NCBI GenBank assembly: GCA_030762935.1
Contig: CM060900.1
Coordinates: forward strand, 386,408,132-386,472,131
DNA: 64,000 nucleotides
Direction of reading: 5' to 3'
Origin: Hymenopus coronatus
Lineage: Eukaryota > Arthropoda > Insecta > Mantodea > Hymenopodidae
The notes under the pieces are model-generated. The model searched no databases, was not told the DNA's origin, and was given only the letters and a program-made list of their open reading frames with translations. Positions 11,789-22,688 of the stretch are shown here, piece after piece; the first letter of the stretch is position 1; every line of letters begins with the position of its first letter. The position numbers were made by a program, and so were the translations under genes.

Positions 11789-13124
11789 TTCCACCACGAA
11801 GTTCTTACCTAACCACCTTTAATTTTTATATAAATCTTTGCTAGAAAGTTAACATCCTATGTTTCATAAAGTTTTCTTTCCTCTTATTAATCAGTTTCCA
11901 TTTTTTTTTTTCATTTGCACATTCCTCTCAGTTTCACTACTCTTTGTGTTCAATTCGCACTCTCCATTTTTACTTTTACCCAAATGTAAAATACTTCGTT
12001 TACTTATTTATTTGCAGCCAACAAGTTTTCTCGGTATTTATTGAAATACGCCATTCACAACGCTTTACTAACACTTGCCTTATTTGTTTCTTCAAGAGTC
12101 CAGAAAATGTGCCTCTTTGTATGTTAAAGACATCCTTTAGAGGGATGATTTGTATTTTGACTTTGACACCAGCTCATGTCACTACTTACTATTATCCCTG
12201 AAGTATAAATCAGTGTGCTTATTCCTTAATGGCATATCTAATACTCAACCTATGTTCTTTCCTTCTTTTTTTTTTCTCATTAACCACAATAATTAGAAAA
12301 TGGAAGAATTTCCGGCCGCGGATTTTGCGAATTTTGAAATAGTGTATAATGAACAGTTTTTGCAAGATACTACTCGGTGCATTTAGCAGTGTAGTTGATG
12401 TGATAGACCGATTTTCTCTCTTGAGGGAAGGGTGAAATGTATTGCTGTGCTGTGTTTGGAAGAGGTAGCAGAAACTATGACGCAAAGCATTGATAGAAAT
12501 CAATGAGCTTCTTTCTTTACTTGAAGTAGACAGTGCCATCTTACATAAGTTTACATAACCATAATACTAACATAGCACTAACATTTTACATAATCATAAC
12601 ATTGACCTTCCATTATATTATTCCATTTTGCAAATGAGATTTATACAACACAAACAAAGAAACAGTCTGCCCCTATACTTTTGTATTAAATTGCAACTGG
12701 CGTTGCAATGCACCGTTGTGTATACATTTAGATTTTCAAATTTAAATTTCCCGGGGTAATGGTCGGTTAAATAAAGCTTGTATTTTGAGAAACTCTACAT
12801 CACAGGAGATAGATGCAAAACGAAAATGCCCTATGTCGTCCATGCACTGCAGCTGAGGTAAGGTGCAATATTTTTCTTTACTCGGACAATGATACCACTT
12901 TCCGCACATATAAATCAGAATATACACTGTTTTTATTTAACATTGAAATCTAATTTTCCTTCAGACATTCAATGACAGATCTATCTGGAGTTTAAGAATC
13001 GTTTAATCTGAGAGCTTCGGGTATCTCCAGACATACTTTTACTACACTAATGTCGTTTGTGACAAGATTTAAAAGTTCTTTAAAATTTGAAGGCTTTGAC
13101 GCTCGGTGTTATGATCACTAATAG
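11789..13124. other. No recognised feature
   Basis: AT-rich, with a minus-strand frame of 106 codons at 12539-12219 that is rich in Ser, Arg and Lys and lacks any motif or repeat. I see no supported gene. Confidence 0.4.
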
Positions 13125-13333
13125 AAAACAAAACCAGGCTTGTAGACCGTGGTCCTCTGGACTTCTCCCCTTGTTTCCCAGATGTTTCGCCTGCATCTAC
13201 GACCTGAGTCGCTCTTGAGAGGCGACGGAGACGTATACGCCATTGAAGATGTTTGCCGCAGACGCAGCAAACCGTCTGGCAAACAAGGTGAAAAGCCCAG
13301 TGGACCGCGGCCTACAAGCCCTGTTTTGTTTTA
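13125..13333. mobile_element. Foldback element with about 75-bp inverted arms
   Basis: The left arm starts AAAACAAAACCAGGCTTGTA and continues with ACCGTGGTCC, CTTGTTTCCCAGA and GCCTGCATC. The right arm, reverse complemented, reads the same with scattered substitutions (AAAACAAAACAGGGCTTGTA, GCCGCGGTCC, CTTGTTTGCCAGA, GCTGCGTC), roughly 80% identical by eye. The short centre (GTCGCTCTTGAGAGGCGAC) is itself nearly palindromic. The arms therefore fold into one long hairpin. It is probably a MITE or foldback transposon; the short frames across it are by-products of the symmetry. Confidence 0.75.
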
Positions 13334-13581
13334 AAAGTTCTGTTGAATGAACTCTAGATTCTCTAAGAAGTTCTGTGAAACTAGAGCCGGTACGATCCAC
13401 AAATAATTTCAACAGTAGTGTAATATATTTCTTAGTAAAGCTTCATTTCCGTCGACCCCACCCCCTTTCACTCCGCGCTTTCCGGCATCACTCCCCCTCG
13501 AGCTACTCTCGTCCTAGGAAGGCAATTTCTCAAAGCAGTCCGGGATCGGGAAGTAACTTGCAAACACTCATAACTAAGTTT

Positions 13582-13803
13582 ATTATGCCTGTTAAGCTGC
13601 TTTCATGATGGATATGGACTCGCGAAACATCCGAAATTCACGTCAACTTTGGACTGCAAAAACACTCACAGCGCATCGTCGTCCGTTGAATGGGATTTAA
13701 GTTACTCCCTTGCAAGAGTTAACAGCCGAGCATGTCGAATTATTGTATATATTAAGCTGTTTTTATGGTGGATTTGAACTCACGAAACATCGTGAAATTC
13801 ACG
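13582..13803 (+). repeat. Two diverged copies of a 55-bp motif, about 162 bp apart
   Basis: TTAAGCTGCTTTCATGATGG...GACTCGCGAAACAT...GAAATTCACGTC (13590-13645) recurs as TTAAGCTGTTTTTATGGTGG...AACTCACGAAACAT...GAAATTCACGTC (13751-13805). The spacing suggests a tandem duplication of about 162 bp of which only part is still alignable, or two copies of a small element. Confidence 0.65.
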
Positions 13804-13805
13804 TC

Positions 13806-14599
13806 CTCTCGCGAATTTTGTATACTTTAGAGAAAAACTATAGTTTTTATGGCAATTAATGAAAAACGTGTAGAAATATTCAACGTAAGGTAAAACATCT
13901 GTGAAATTAGAAAAATTCACAGCATATATCTTGTAAAAATTTGTACCAGTTAGTATACATAATAAGTAACGTTTTTGCAATGTATGAAAATTCTATATAG
14001 CATGATTAAATAATCAATAACGTTTCAATATCTAAATTCATTGTCACAAAAACGAACCTCGTAATGACTTTTTAACAATATTAACATAAAATGTAAGTAT
14101 AACTTTTAATTTGTTTAAAATAAATCTGTTATACCATATTTTTATTTAACTCTAATTATTGTATAAAAATTATTTCTCGTACTCTCCGAAACTCTTGATT
14201 TTTTGAAAATGTTATAATTTATTCCTGAAAATTAGAGCATTATTTCGAAAAAATATAACCATTTTATTTAACGTACTTTTGAGGGGCAGTTTCCCATGCA
14301 AAAACATTGCATCGTCTGGAGCATTTTGAGTACGGAGAAAAAATGGAAAAGGTTTGCGAGAAACCAGAATTTAAAGTTTGGCATGCCTCTTAATAAGCAA
14401 GCTTGAGTCCATTTATAGCTTGAGTAAATTGGTAATTAAAATATGTCAGGAGGAAAAAATAAATACTTTCTTTAAGTTTAGCATATATCCTATTTTGTTA
14501 TGAAAAAAATAAGTTTGAATTATTTACAATATTTTGTCAATTTTTACAGAAACATCACCTTAACAAAGAAAAGGTTTCTATTTTATTATCCATATTTCT
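13806..14599. other. No recognised feature
   Basis: Very AT-rich sequence without repeats or frames that I can interpret. Confidence 0.4.
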
Positions 14600-15158
14600 T
14601 ATCGAGCGAGTTTGCGCCGGGGGAACACATGCACTCGCATTCAGGAGGACCCTGTTTCGGTTTCCAGCGACCACCCACTCTGACCATGTTCTTTTCTGTT
14701 CTTTTTCTTCTTCTTCCGGGTCGTAAGTGGTTTATCGCAGCCCTAAATTTCCTACCCCCTCAATGTCTCTTCATTTCTGATTTCATTTATCCTTCACCCC
14801 GTTGGGCGTGTTGCAGGGTTGGATGTGTCAGGATGGTGTTTAGGTGCGGCGTGATAGGGAAATGGGGTGCTCTCTATAAAACTTTCTCTGTCCCACGACC
14901 TTCGGATGGTTGCCCATGTAAACGGAGCGCTTCCTTAGGGTGCTGTTTGGACGTAGCTGCCCGGTCTATGCGTCCACCTTCCGGGGGGATCTCAATTTGG
15001 AAACTACAGGGACGGCCGTCAAACACTTTTCGGCCACCCGCTGTTTACTCCCTCCCTTCCTTCAGAGGGCTCTCCTTTGGGGGTAGATGCAATATCAGCA
15101 TTGCATCGGTGCCGAGTCCCCACCGCAAATGTCAAAGTTCTTTGTTCGTTTGTTTTTT

Positions 15159-15159
<1 letters not shown>
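14600..15159. other. GC-rich, CpG-containing island of unknown nature
   Basis: About 560 bp with clearly higher GC than the surroundings and many CpG dinucleotides, ending in a GA microsatellite. A + strand frame runs through it (14500-15273), but its Cys/Pro/Arg/Ser-rich translation matches no family I know, its start lies in AT-rich flank, and its end is the microsatellite plus AT-rich DNA, so I do not call it a gene. A promoter or leader exon of an undetected gene, or an insertion of foreign composition, are the open options. Confidence 0.4.

Positions 15160-15200
<41 letters not shown>
15160..15200 (+). repeat. (GA)n microsatellite
   Basis: About twenty uninterrupted GA dinucleotides. 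It creates artificial Arg-Glu and Ser-Leu repeats in overlapping frames. Confidence 0.95.
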
Positions 15201-15202
<2 letters not shown>

Positions 15203-16375
15203 AACAAATAGCACATACAGCTCGGTACTTTTTTGTAATTAACATTCACTGTTTATTTTTAATATTCCAATAGCATTCCTTGCATCTTTACACTTGCTGA
15301 AGACAAGCTGTTCAATCATCAAATCGTCTTCTGTCACAGAGATTAGACATAGAATCTTAGTCAAACGGGGCTTAAAATTCTAAAATGATTAATTTCTGGA
15401 AGCACTGTATAAATAAAATAGTGCACTCCTTCCTTAATCCAATTCATGGTTTCATCACCTCATGTTGCTTTCTTGTTCTTCATTTGCATAGCTCCAATTC
15501 TTTGATCAAAATTGCAAACACTTTCATATTTCTCTCATTTTTTTATGTGGATCCCCAGTTTCTTATAAATCATTTTTCTCCTTCTTTCCTCTATTTCTTC
15601 TTTTTTTCATTACTTTATTACATTTGTATCCATCACTTTCAATTGCAGTATTTGATTTTTCTCCCTAAACCTCTTGTTTCTTCACATTTCTACTTTGCAC
15701 ATTCTTGTTTTTACTTTCTAGTTTTCTTCCTAGTTCGTTGTATAATCTACTTTAACCTCTACACTGTACTGTTAATATGCTGCTCGACATATTTACTTTT
15801 TCCAAAATTGGTCATATGGCACAGGGTCATTTATTGTCTTTACTTTCCCGGTGTTTCTGTGCATCTTCTGTGTTAATCAAATTTAAATCAATTCCAATTT
15901 GAATTAATCTTACAGGCTTTAAATTTTAACATAATATCTGCTTCTTGTGAACAATGTCTTCAATGTTTTTGTCTATTTAAATATTTAGCTCTTCCTTACT
16001 TTACATTAGTGTCCCCCACCTACTTCAGATAATATTTATTTCGTCATTCAGTAAATCGTGATCTAATTTAATAGCTTCTTCTAATAACGTATTTGGATTT
16101 TTTAAGCAATTACAAAATTGTTCTATTAGTGAAACATCGTTTGCATGGCAGAGACGCTATCCACTGGACATGGTCTTCCCCTCTTGTTGGAATAATATCC
16201 TTCGAAGAAATGCATGAGTTTCCTTTGCAAGGAATTAACTGTGCATATTTTCTGAAATGATTTTTTACCGATCCATATATTATATGAACTATTGTTCCAG
16301 TTTGTCCCTCAAATACTGCGCTCCAATTGCCCATTTACTTTATGCGCGTTCTATTCCTCGTTGCGTCTCTTTGTC
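15201..16375. other. Unassigned, T-rich on + strand
   Basis: Pyrimidine-rich sequence. A 163-codon + frame at 15385-15876 is a hydrophobic Phe/Leu/Ile/Ser run typical of T-rich noncoding DNA. The bias resembles the antisense strand of LINEs seen at 7.7 and 16.7 kb, but I found no motif that proves it. Confidence 0.4.
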
Positions 16376-16655
16376 GTCTTGCGTGGTGTAAATGTTATGT
16401 GCTAACCTCTGATTCCCAAGGTCATGAGTTCAAACCCGACGGCAAGTGATAGATTTTTTTCGGCCGTAAAATTCTTAGCATGGCTTCCTTTGGAAGAGAA
16501 GTAAACCGTCGATCCGATGTAGATTTAGGCACGTAAAAGAACCTCAAGCCTAATAAAAAGGCTTCTTAGCGAAATGAAGGGTCCTTCACGCCCAAAACAA
16601 AATGGGGTGCTAAGAACTGCAGCCGTGAAAGAGAGTCCATAAATAAAACTGCAGT
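16376..16655 (+). mobile_element. SINE group B (tRNA-headed)
   Basis: Head GCGTGGTGTAAATG...GAGTTCAAACCCG (degraded A and B boxes), then the group B body: GATTTTTTTCGGCCGTAAAA, TAGCATGGCTTCCTTTGGAA, GGCACGTAAAAGAACCTCAA, TTCACGCCCAA, and 3' end CCATAAATAAAACTGCAG. Other copies are at 21608 (minus) and 59718 (plus). Confidence 0.85.
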
Positions 16656-16679
16656 TTTAATTTTCTTCTATTCTTTGTT

Positions 16680-17960
16680 GTATCTTGTTTACGTTTTCTC
16701 CATATTATCATCAATAGCTCAAAAAGATAATGTGGCATGTAAATTTGCTATCATTATTGTCATTACGGTTTTTTATATGTGCACTTCGTATTCTGAATCT
16801 CCAAGTTTCTCTATCTCCATTGGTTCTAAGAAAGGATTTTTTCAGTTCCATGACTTCTTGCAGTTCATAAATCCGTCTTCTTGCTTCTGCCTGGAGGATG
16901 TCATCTGAGTAATGTTTCCTCCCTTATTCTTCGTACGCGACCATACCACACAAGTTCTTTGTTTGTCTTAATTTCGTATACTATAATATGTTGCTTTCCA
17001 TTTGTCCCAAATTACGTCGTTTGTAATTCAATCCATCCTAGAAATTATATTTAATCTTCTCCAAATATCCATTTTTGTTGCTAACAATTTCCTTTCTTTT
17101 TACTGACCCAAATTCTGAACCATTTGTGATAGCTTCTTAATTAGTGAATTATAAATATGAAAGTTCCGGATATCGCACTCAATTTCCCGATCTGACTCCG
17201 CCTATCCAACCCCTGTTCTACACATGAATAGAATGGAACAAACAATTAATTAGCACAAATATAATGTTTTTTTCCCTGTAATGAAACTCCTATATCCGAT
17301 CTAGTCAGTGGTGATATCACTTTTCTGCTCTGAATATTTCTATTCTGAATTTATTTTTCCGCCCCACCATCTTTATAAATTGTATTGATGAAGTCGGATG
17401 CTATATCTGCTTTGAATCGAGTTTTTCTCTTACAGTGGCACTTCTCACATCTAGTCTCACTACTATACTGACACTGCAAAATCCAGTTTTTATAGTTGAA
17501 GTTAAGCATTACATATGCATTGCAGGTTAGCTCACCACTGTTTTACTACCTCTCTGGTGATATTCCCATAACAACCACTTTGTTCCTTCTCTTCTTTTTT
17601 TCGTTTTTTTTTTTCCCCTCCTTCAAGTTTTCCAACTTCCCACGATCCAGTTGTTAGTCATCTCTTCGCAAGAGTTTTTAACGTTTCCTTCCTCAATACT
17701 TATTCAGGTTTTGCAACCGTCCTAAAGAAAAATAAACGTGTAACTTCCTATTCCTTTCCCCATAACATACTTTCTTGTGTATCCTAAAAATTCTAGGGTG
17801 TCTTTCACTAATTTTCTCTTTTGAATTTTACTTTTATTCAACCCAAAGTTTATATACTATCAGCTCCATCAGGGTTTAGAACCTGACGCAAGTTTAAGAA
17901 ATACCAATTCTTTGCTTTTCATCACAATTAATTTCTCTCCTAAAGTTGGTATCAATTAAC
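16680..17960 (-). pseudogene. RTE-like LINE, reverse transcriptase 3' half, heavily decayed
   Basis: Minus-strand motifs in family order from 3' to 5' coordinate: TLEFLGYTRKYVMGKG near 17800 (the FKYLG block), then LLATKMDIWRRLNIISRMDW near 17100-17040 followed by ITNDVIWDKW. The latter matches the LINE signature 'AAEMDFWRRSxRISRxxRVRN'. The region is interrupted by a partial palindromic SINE at 17150-17240 and further unrecognised DNA, and stops occur throughout. Confidence 0.6.
17150..17240. mobile_element. Palindromic tRNA-SINE, one arm only
   Basis: GATCTGACTCCGCCTATCCAACCCCTGTTCTACACA matches the right arm of the palindromic SINE at 18594-18788, followed by the same outward A/T motif (AACAAACAATTAATT). 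The tRNA-like core and opposite arm are missing. Confidence 0.6.
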
Positions 17961-18325
17961 ACATACTATTCCGACACAAAAAATTTCAGAGGATGCGTTT
18001 ATTTCTGCGATTTGTTTGGAATTATTGTTAATCATATGCGGCGAAAGATTAAGCACAAGGAGAAGCATAAATGGAGTTTTCGTACTCTGTGATAGATTAC
18101 TACTTTTGCTTACTTTGTAGAAAACCATATTCATATATTCTTGCTTTTTATTGTTTTGGAATAAATATTAAAGGTAACAATCAACTGTAAAACAGCTTTT
18201 CAGCAACTATGTATGCTCATACTTTTAGTATTAAGATAAACTGAAGTTAGTAGTTTTCCAGTGTTAACGCTATATGGTGCAAAGAAGGCCAAATCAATGC
18301 GAAAACATCGTGCAACAACAAATAC
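17961..18325. other. No recognised feature
   Basis: AT-rich spacer between LINE remains and a SINE. Confidence 0.4.
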
Positions 18326-18495
18326 AGGTTGTTAGGTACAGCAAGACTGAAAGATGTAATGCCACAACCGGAATTTGAATCACGGATCTCCCGGTCTCTA
18401 GCGGGCTGCTCTGAACACTCACCTACCATGGCAACATACCCGTATGGCATAAAACTCCTCAATTGACTCGCATGTTTCCCAGTAACCCACAAGCT
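18326..18495 (-). mobile_element. Palindromic tRNA-SINE, diverged copy on minus strand
   Basis: On the minus strand the core reads GCCATGGTAGGTGAGTG...AGAGCAGCCCGCTAGAGACC and GATTCAAATTCCGG, i.e. tRNA-like A and B boxes, and it is flanked by arms related to each other in inverse orientation (AATGCC...GTACC against its counterpart ending ACCCACAAGCTG). The arms are more diverged than in the 18594 copy. Confidence 0.65.
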
Positions 18496-18593
18496 GGTCT
18501 CAAATTATTTTGAGATGACGTACCCCTATGGCGACTTGCAATATCGCTCTGGAGCTTCATAGTTTACTGTTATGTCAATTGTGTTAATTAATT

Positions 18594-18788
18594 GTTTTTT
18601 TCACACAACCCGTGTGTAGGACAGAGTTGGGTAGGTAGAGTCTGACTGAAAAATTCAATGCCACAGCCACTCAGAGCAACCGGCTACAAATCGGGACATC
18701 TGATTCAAATCTCGGCAATGGCATTGAATTTTTCAGTCTGACTCTACCAATCCAACGCCTGACCTACAAACGGCTTGTGTGGAAAAAC
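18594..18788 (+). mobile_element. Palindromic tRNA-SINE, full copy
   Basis: The left arm (about 18594-18662: GTTTTTTTCACACAACCCGT, GTGTAGGACAGAGTTGG, GTAGAGTCTGACTGAAAAAT, TCAATGCC) is the near reverse complement of the right arm (18720-18788: GGCATTGAATTTTTCAGTCT through GGCTTGTGTGGAAAAAC). Roughly 60-70 bp can pair. The 57-base loop holds a tRNA-like remnant, CTCAGAGCAACCGGCTAC...GATTCAAATCTCGG. A transcript would be a long hairpin with a tRNA-like loop. A second good copy is at 43904-44096. Confidence 0.8.
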
Positions 18789-18794
18789 CACGGC

Positions 18795-19175
18795 ATGCGT
18801 TGCTGGCATGCCGAAAATTCGTCCCGCAGAATTTCTTTTTGCAATGCAAAGAGGCATATATACCTATTTAGGAAGAACGGAAAGATCACGTATGTCATGG
18901 TTTAGACTGGGGGGGGGGACTGGAGGAGACAGAAAATTATTGATGATTCTGGTAGGAAAAAGAGCCCATTCTGTGGTTTGGATAAAGACTGGGTACATAT
19001 TTTGGAGGAATGTTTACGGTGAACAAATAGACTCAAAGAAAAAATTTTACCTCCTACTAGAAAGGGGGGGGTGCCATGTTGGGATCTACTGACTAACGAA
19101 AGGAACAGGCAAACATTTTCCTGGCTAAAGTGCGGGAAACCAGATCAAATATGTTCCGTTAGTCAGAGACAATTT
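18795..19175 (+). pseudogene. LINE 3' end with zinc-knuckle, decayed
   Basis: In shifting frames the + strand gives IRPAEFLFAMQRGIYTYLGR, then RKKSPFCGLDKDWVHILEEC. The latter is the CCHC-like knuckle found at the C terminus of many non-LTR retrotransposon ORFs (C-P-x-C-G...H-I-L-x-x-C), here with the first Cys changed to Ser. A related but intact knuckle is in the LINE at 24500. A G9 run (18912-18920) and a G7 run (19065-19071) mark likely frameshift sites. Confidence 0.6.
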
Positions 19176-19844
19176 ATCTCCATTTCTTCTCTTTATTTTT
19201 GTTTACTTTTCTTTTTTATTCATTTTCGTCGCGTTTAACTTGTACCTGAAATATGCATGCTGTAAACCCATGCTGAAATTCTTTTGTGTAATGACTTCAA
19301 TAATTTGTAACCAATAAGGATACCTTATGTGTCTACTTAACGAGACCTTCGCTTTTAAACATTTTAAATTGCCATCGTCCTGGACCGGTAGAGAACAGCA
19401 AATTTAACACAGAACACAAGCGCTCAACTAACTGTGTCATCTCGAACAAGAATAAGTTGTTATATTACCGCTCTGATAAAACATTTCAAAAAGAACCTTT
19501 CGTTTGATTTTTGCTCTGCGCTAAGAAGAAGGTCTTATTTCTCTCGGTTTATAACAGCAACATCCTTCAAATTATACTTCCTGGCATAAAATATCAAATT
19601 AAACATCCTTTTTAAATCGAATGGAGTTAACGTCAGGTTGGAAAGGTATTCCATCCGTCCCCATGTTGAGTTCAGTTTTCCAATCGTTCTAGGGGTTAAT
19701 TATTAGGTATCATTATCGTCCAAAAATATATTGAACACAGATTATGTATGAAATTACTGCCTAGAGAAGACTCCTGTGAGTCGGAGTACCACTTATACTT
19801 AGCTAAAATTCTTGGAGCAAAGCTGGAGGGAATGCATGGTAACT
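19176..19844. other. No recognised feature
   Basis: AT-rich DNA with no supported element; the last part may belong to the diverged start of the next R1 copy. Confidence 0.4.
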
Positions 19845-20616
19845 CCAAAATTCCATACCGAACATTTTTAGAAAAAGGTCTATGTTTGTAGGCAGCATAG
19901 CATAGAAACCAAATGTCCATTATATACCAAAACTTAGTATTTAAATCAATCATCCTCCAAAAACTCGACGCGAAGGTTTACAAGATAATCCCCTCACCCC
20001 AAACTATCCTTTACATGGACATTTTTTGAAAATGTTGTTTTTCTCAGAAATGACTTTAAAGACTTTGATTAAAATACCTTACATTATACATATTTACATC
20101 ATAAATAAAATGTGTATCTTGAATGTTGCGGGAATAGTTTGTGAAGTCCTGTTCGTTCTGGATATATTTTTCTATATTTTGCATAACTAGTATCCGTAAG
20201 GAATAGACAAAGACTTACCGCATAAAAATGAGGATCTCATTAAAACACACAACTTATGTTATACGCATCTTTGTTTTAGATTTGACCGTTTCCAGGATAT
20301 TCCTTGCTATTGATTTCAATTTTAAAATACTTATATTTTTCTCAGAAAAGAGGTGTCCGTTTTTCTTTTGTTCTACTCCTGGCCAAGCAAAGAAGAGGAT
20401 TTCAATGACAATCGTATAACGATAGGTTATAAAACATTGGCTATCGCTTTAGCATAGCGCATTCCTTTACTTCCCTTCTACTTATAAGAAACTAAGTAAT
20501 AAGCACATTTTGCTGGTGCTTATCTTGATTGGCATGGTGTAGAAGGAAGAATATCCTTGAGAGAAGTTTGTAAACCAGAGAAAGTCATGTCAGTGTAGCG
20601 CACAGGATTTTTCACT
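19845..20616 (+). repeat. R1 dispersed repeat
   Basis: Shares the R1 block order: AGAAAAAGGTCTATGT, CCCCTCACCCC, TTTGATTAAAATACCTTA, the CTGGCCAAGCAAAGAAG block, TAACGATAGG, TTTACTTCCCTTCTACTTAT, TTGATTGGCATGGTGTAGA and the AGAGAAAGTCATGTCAGTGT terminus. The first about 100 bp are missing or diverged. Confidence 0.75.
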
Positions 20617-20699
20617 TGAAACCGTAATTTATTGCATCTGGCTTTGTTTTGCAATCTTGCATTGCTAAGTGACAACAAATATTTAATAATGCACATATT

Positions 20700-20875
20700 C
20701 TATTATAAGAGCGCAATGGCGCCATAGCGTCCAGCTACCAGTAAAGTTGGCCCCATTTTCTTTGGGGTTTCATGACGCAGGGGATTGCGGATTCGAGTCT
20801 CTCTCCTCGGCATGGGTGATGTATGCTTGTATGCAGGCGGTAATGTGGCAGTGTTACACAAAACACTGTTGATGA
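20700..20875 (+). mobile_element. tRNA-like SINE head, degraded
   Basis: GGCGCCATAGCGTCCAGCTA...GCGGATTCGAGTCTCTCTCC resembles an A box and a good B box (GGATTCGAGTC), followed by a CGGCATGGGTGATGTATGC body. It cannot be placed in groups A-C with certainty and no duplication was found. Confidence 0.45.
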
Positions 20876-21607
20876 TTTAAAATTAATTTTGGAGTATTAA
20901 TAGATCAAAACAAAAATAAATTTAAAAAATAGCTAATAAGAAATTAAAGTTTGAGGAAATTCTTTTTTTTTTCTAAGCTACCGGAGATTTGTGCAAAACA
21001 AAATTCACGAATATTCATGTGGCACTAGACGTCGTGTGTGTTCGTTCCATAGCGGAAGTAATTACTGCAAAATGTACGAGCATTTATATTTCATGAAGTA
21101 ACTAAATATCCTGTGTTCGTGTATTTTAGAGAGTTTCTACATAAATTATCCTTATCCACTTTAATCAAATTAGTTATGCACTCGGTGTACCAAGTCGTGT
21201 GACGTCACAGAACCAACGTTGAGATTAACGTCCTTTACTTGGTTGGTCATATCGGACGATGGATGAAATCGGTGAAATGATGCTCAAATGATCTCGGAGT
21301 CTATGGAGCTTGAAGTTACTCGACATTCGTCTTCTCAGGATAAGGGAAAACACTGGAGAGAAGAAAGAAAAAGATAAAAATAATCCTTATCCGGGTAACT
21401 CATCCGAATCTGGAATGCTTGGATGCGAGACACATACGCAGCCGCCACACTACCGATGTGGTCTCAAACCGGCTTGTGCCTAACGCACTGTCCCAAGCTC
21501 TAATACGACTGCCTAGCTTTCACAGTATTTAGTATTTTAGGTCTTTGAGGAATTATCCAGTTAGAGACACAAACTAGCAGAAATAAGCGTGAAAGCACAT
21601 ACATAAA
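20876..21607. other. No recognised feature
   Basis: AT-rich in the first half, more balanced from 21200 to 21530, without frames or repeats I can name. Confidence 0.4.
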
Positions 21608-21893
21608 ATGAAATTGAGTTTTATTTATGGACGCTCTTTAAGTGCTGCGGTTCTTAGTGTTCCATGCTGTATTGGATCGGAATTTTTTTAATTTTGCTCA
21701 GAGGCCTTTTTATCAGGTTTGAGGTTCTTTTACGTGCCGTAAATCTATGACACGGAACCATCGGCTTTACTTCCCTTCTGAAAGAAGCCGCGATAAGGAT
21801 TTTTACATCCGAAAAAATCCGTTGCGTTGAACCGGCAACCTTGGGAACCAGAGGTCTGCATGTTACCCCCAGACCAAGGAGGACGACTAAAGC
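21608..21893 (-). mobile_element. SINE group B, minus strand
   Basis: Reverse complement of the group B body: TTTTATTTATGGACGCTCTT (3' end), GCGGTTCTTAGTGTTCCATG, TTTATCAGGTTTGAGGTTCT, TTACGTGCCGTAAATC, and GTTGAACCGGCAACCTTGGG with the degraded tRNA-like head towards 21893. Confidence 0.85.
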
Positions 21894-21924
21894 CCATCAG
21901 TGGTTCCACCATAGTATATGTATA

Positions 21925-22095
21925 TGTGTGTTTTTTTTATAATGTTTAACACCCAAATTTACTACATATGACACTGATGAAACGTGGAATAAAGATGGAT
22001 CACTAGTGGAATTCGATGGCGGGGAAAACCGGAGAACCCGGAGAAAACTCACCCACATATGGTGCGTGGGATCAAACCCGGGTCGGCTTGGTGAG
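21925..22095 (-). mobile_element. SINE group A, minus strand
   Basis: Reverse-complement group A blocks in order: ATGTTTAACACCC (3' end GGGTGTTAAACAT), ACACTGATGAAACGTGGAAT, GTGGAATTCGATGGCGGGGA, CCGGAGAACCCGGAGAAAAC, and a B box (GGGTTTGATCCC in reverse) at 22070-22082. The A-box end is replaced by an AT repeat. Confidence 0.8.
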
Positions 22096-22103
22096 ATATG
22101 TAG

Positions 22104-22128
22104 AATATATATATATATATATATATAT
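22104..22128. repeat. (AT)n microsatellite
   Basis: About twelve AT units directly after the truncated head of the preceding SINE. Confidence 0.9.
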
Positions 22129-22138
22129 TTAGTTAACA

Positions 22139-22205
22139 ACTTGTTGTTTATTTACATAAGCCGTGTGTAGGACAGGAGCTGGAAAGGTAGAGTGGGGATA
22201 TGCAC
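22139..22205. mobile_element. Palindromic tRNA-SINE, left arm only
   Basis: CATAAGCCGTGTGTAGGACA followed by GGAGCTGGAAAGGTAGAGT matches the left arm of the 18594 copy; the core and right arm are absent. Confidence 0.65.
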
Positions 22206-22688
22206 CCTCTTGGCGGAATAGAATCGAAAATAATTTCCGTTTACAATGGCTTTAAATTGAAATAAGCAAAAATAGACGCGTCAAAATGAAACCCATTGAA
22301 TTAAACCAAAAAGAATTCGTCAGCAAGAACATAATGTGTACTACAGCCGAAGGGGAACCTATTGTTTCGCTTGCAATTGCCATTTATCGTGAGTCTTCGT
22401 AGTAAACAGAAGAGTGCGTACATTTGTGAAAATATCAAAATAGTTCCTTTATTTGAGATTAGGCTGGAATATTGGAAGACAAGAATGGCGCTAGTGGTTG
22501 TCTGCGGACTCTGGTGGTCTTCCGGGAGTAAGCCACGGGCTCCTTCCTGGAGCTCCCTGCTTCGAGATGAACTGCTGGTTCGGCCATCTCATCCTTCCTC
22601 CAGGAATCTGACGTAATGAAAGCCCACGACTGCAGTGAGGAATACCCCTCTAAAACATACACACACAGCTCTATGACGAAACTAATAG
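22206..22688. other. No recognised feature
   Basis: The part at about 22480-22640 is GC-balanced and open on both strands for 67-84 codons, but the two translations show no family resemblance and no splice sites stand out. Confidence 0.4.

Noticed and set aside
14500..15273. 257-codon + strand open frame, the longest in the window
   Set aside because: It starts and ends in AT-rich or microsatellite DNA, its GC-rich middle gives no known domain, and its Arg-Glu tail is a translation of the GA repeat.
15385..15876. 163-codon hydrophobic frame as a membrane protein
   Set aside because: Phe/Leu/Ile/Ser composition follows directly from the T-rich strand; there is no start context, splice site or family resemblance.
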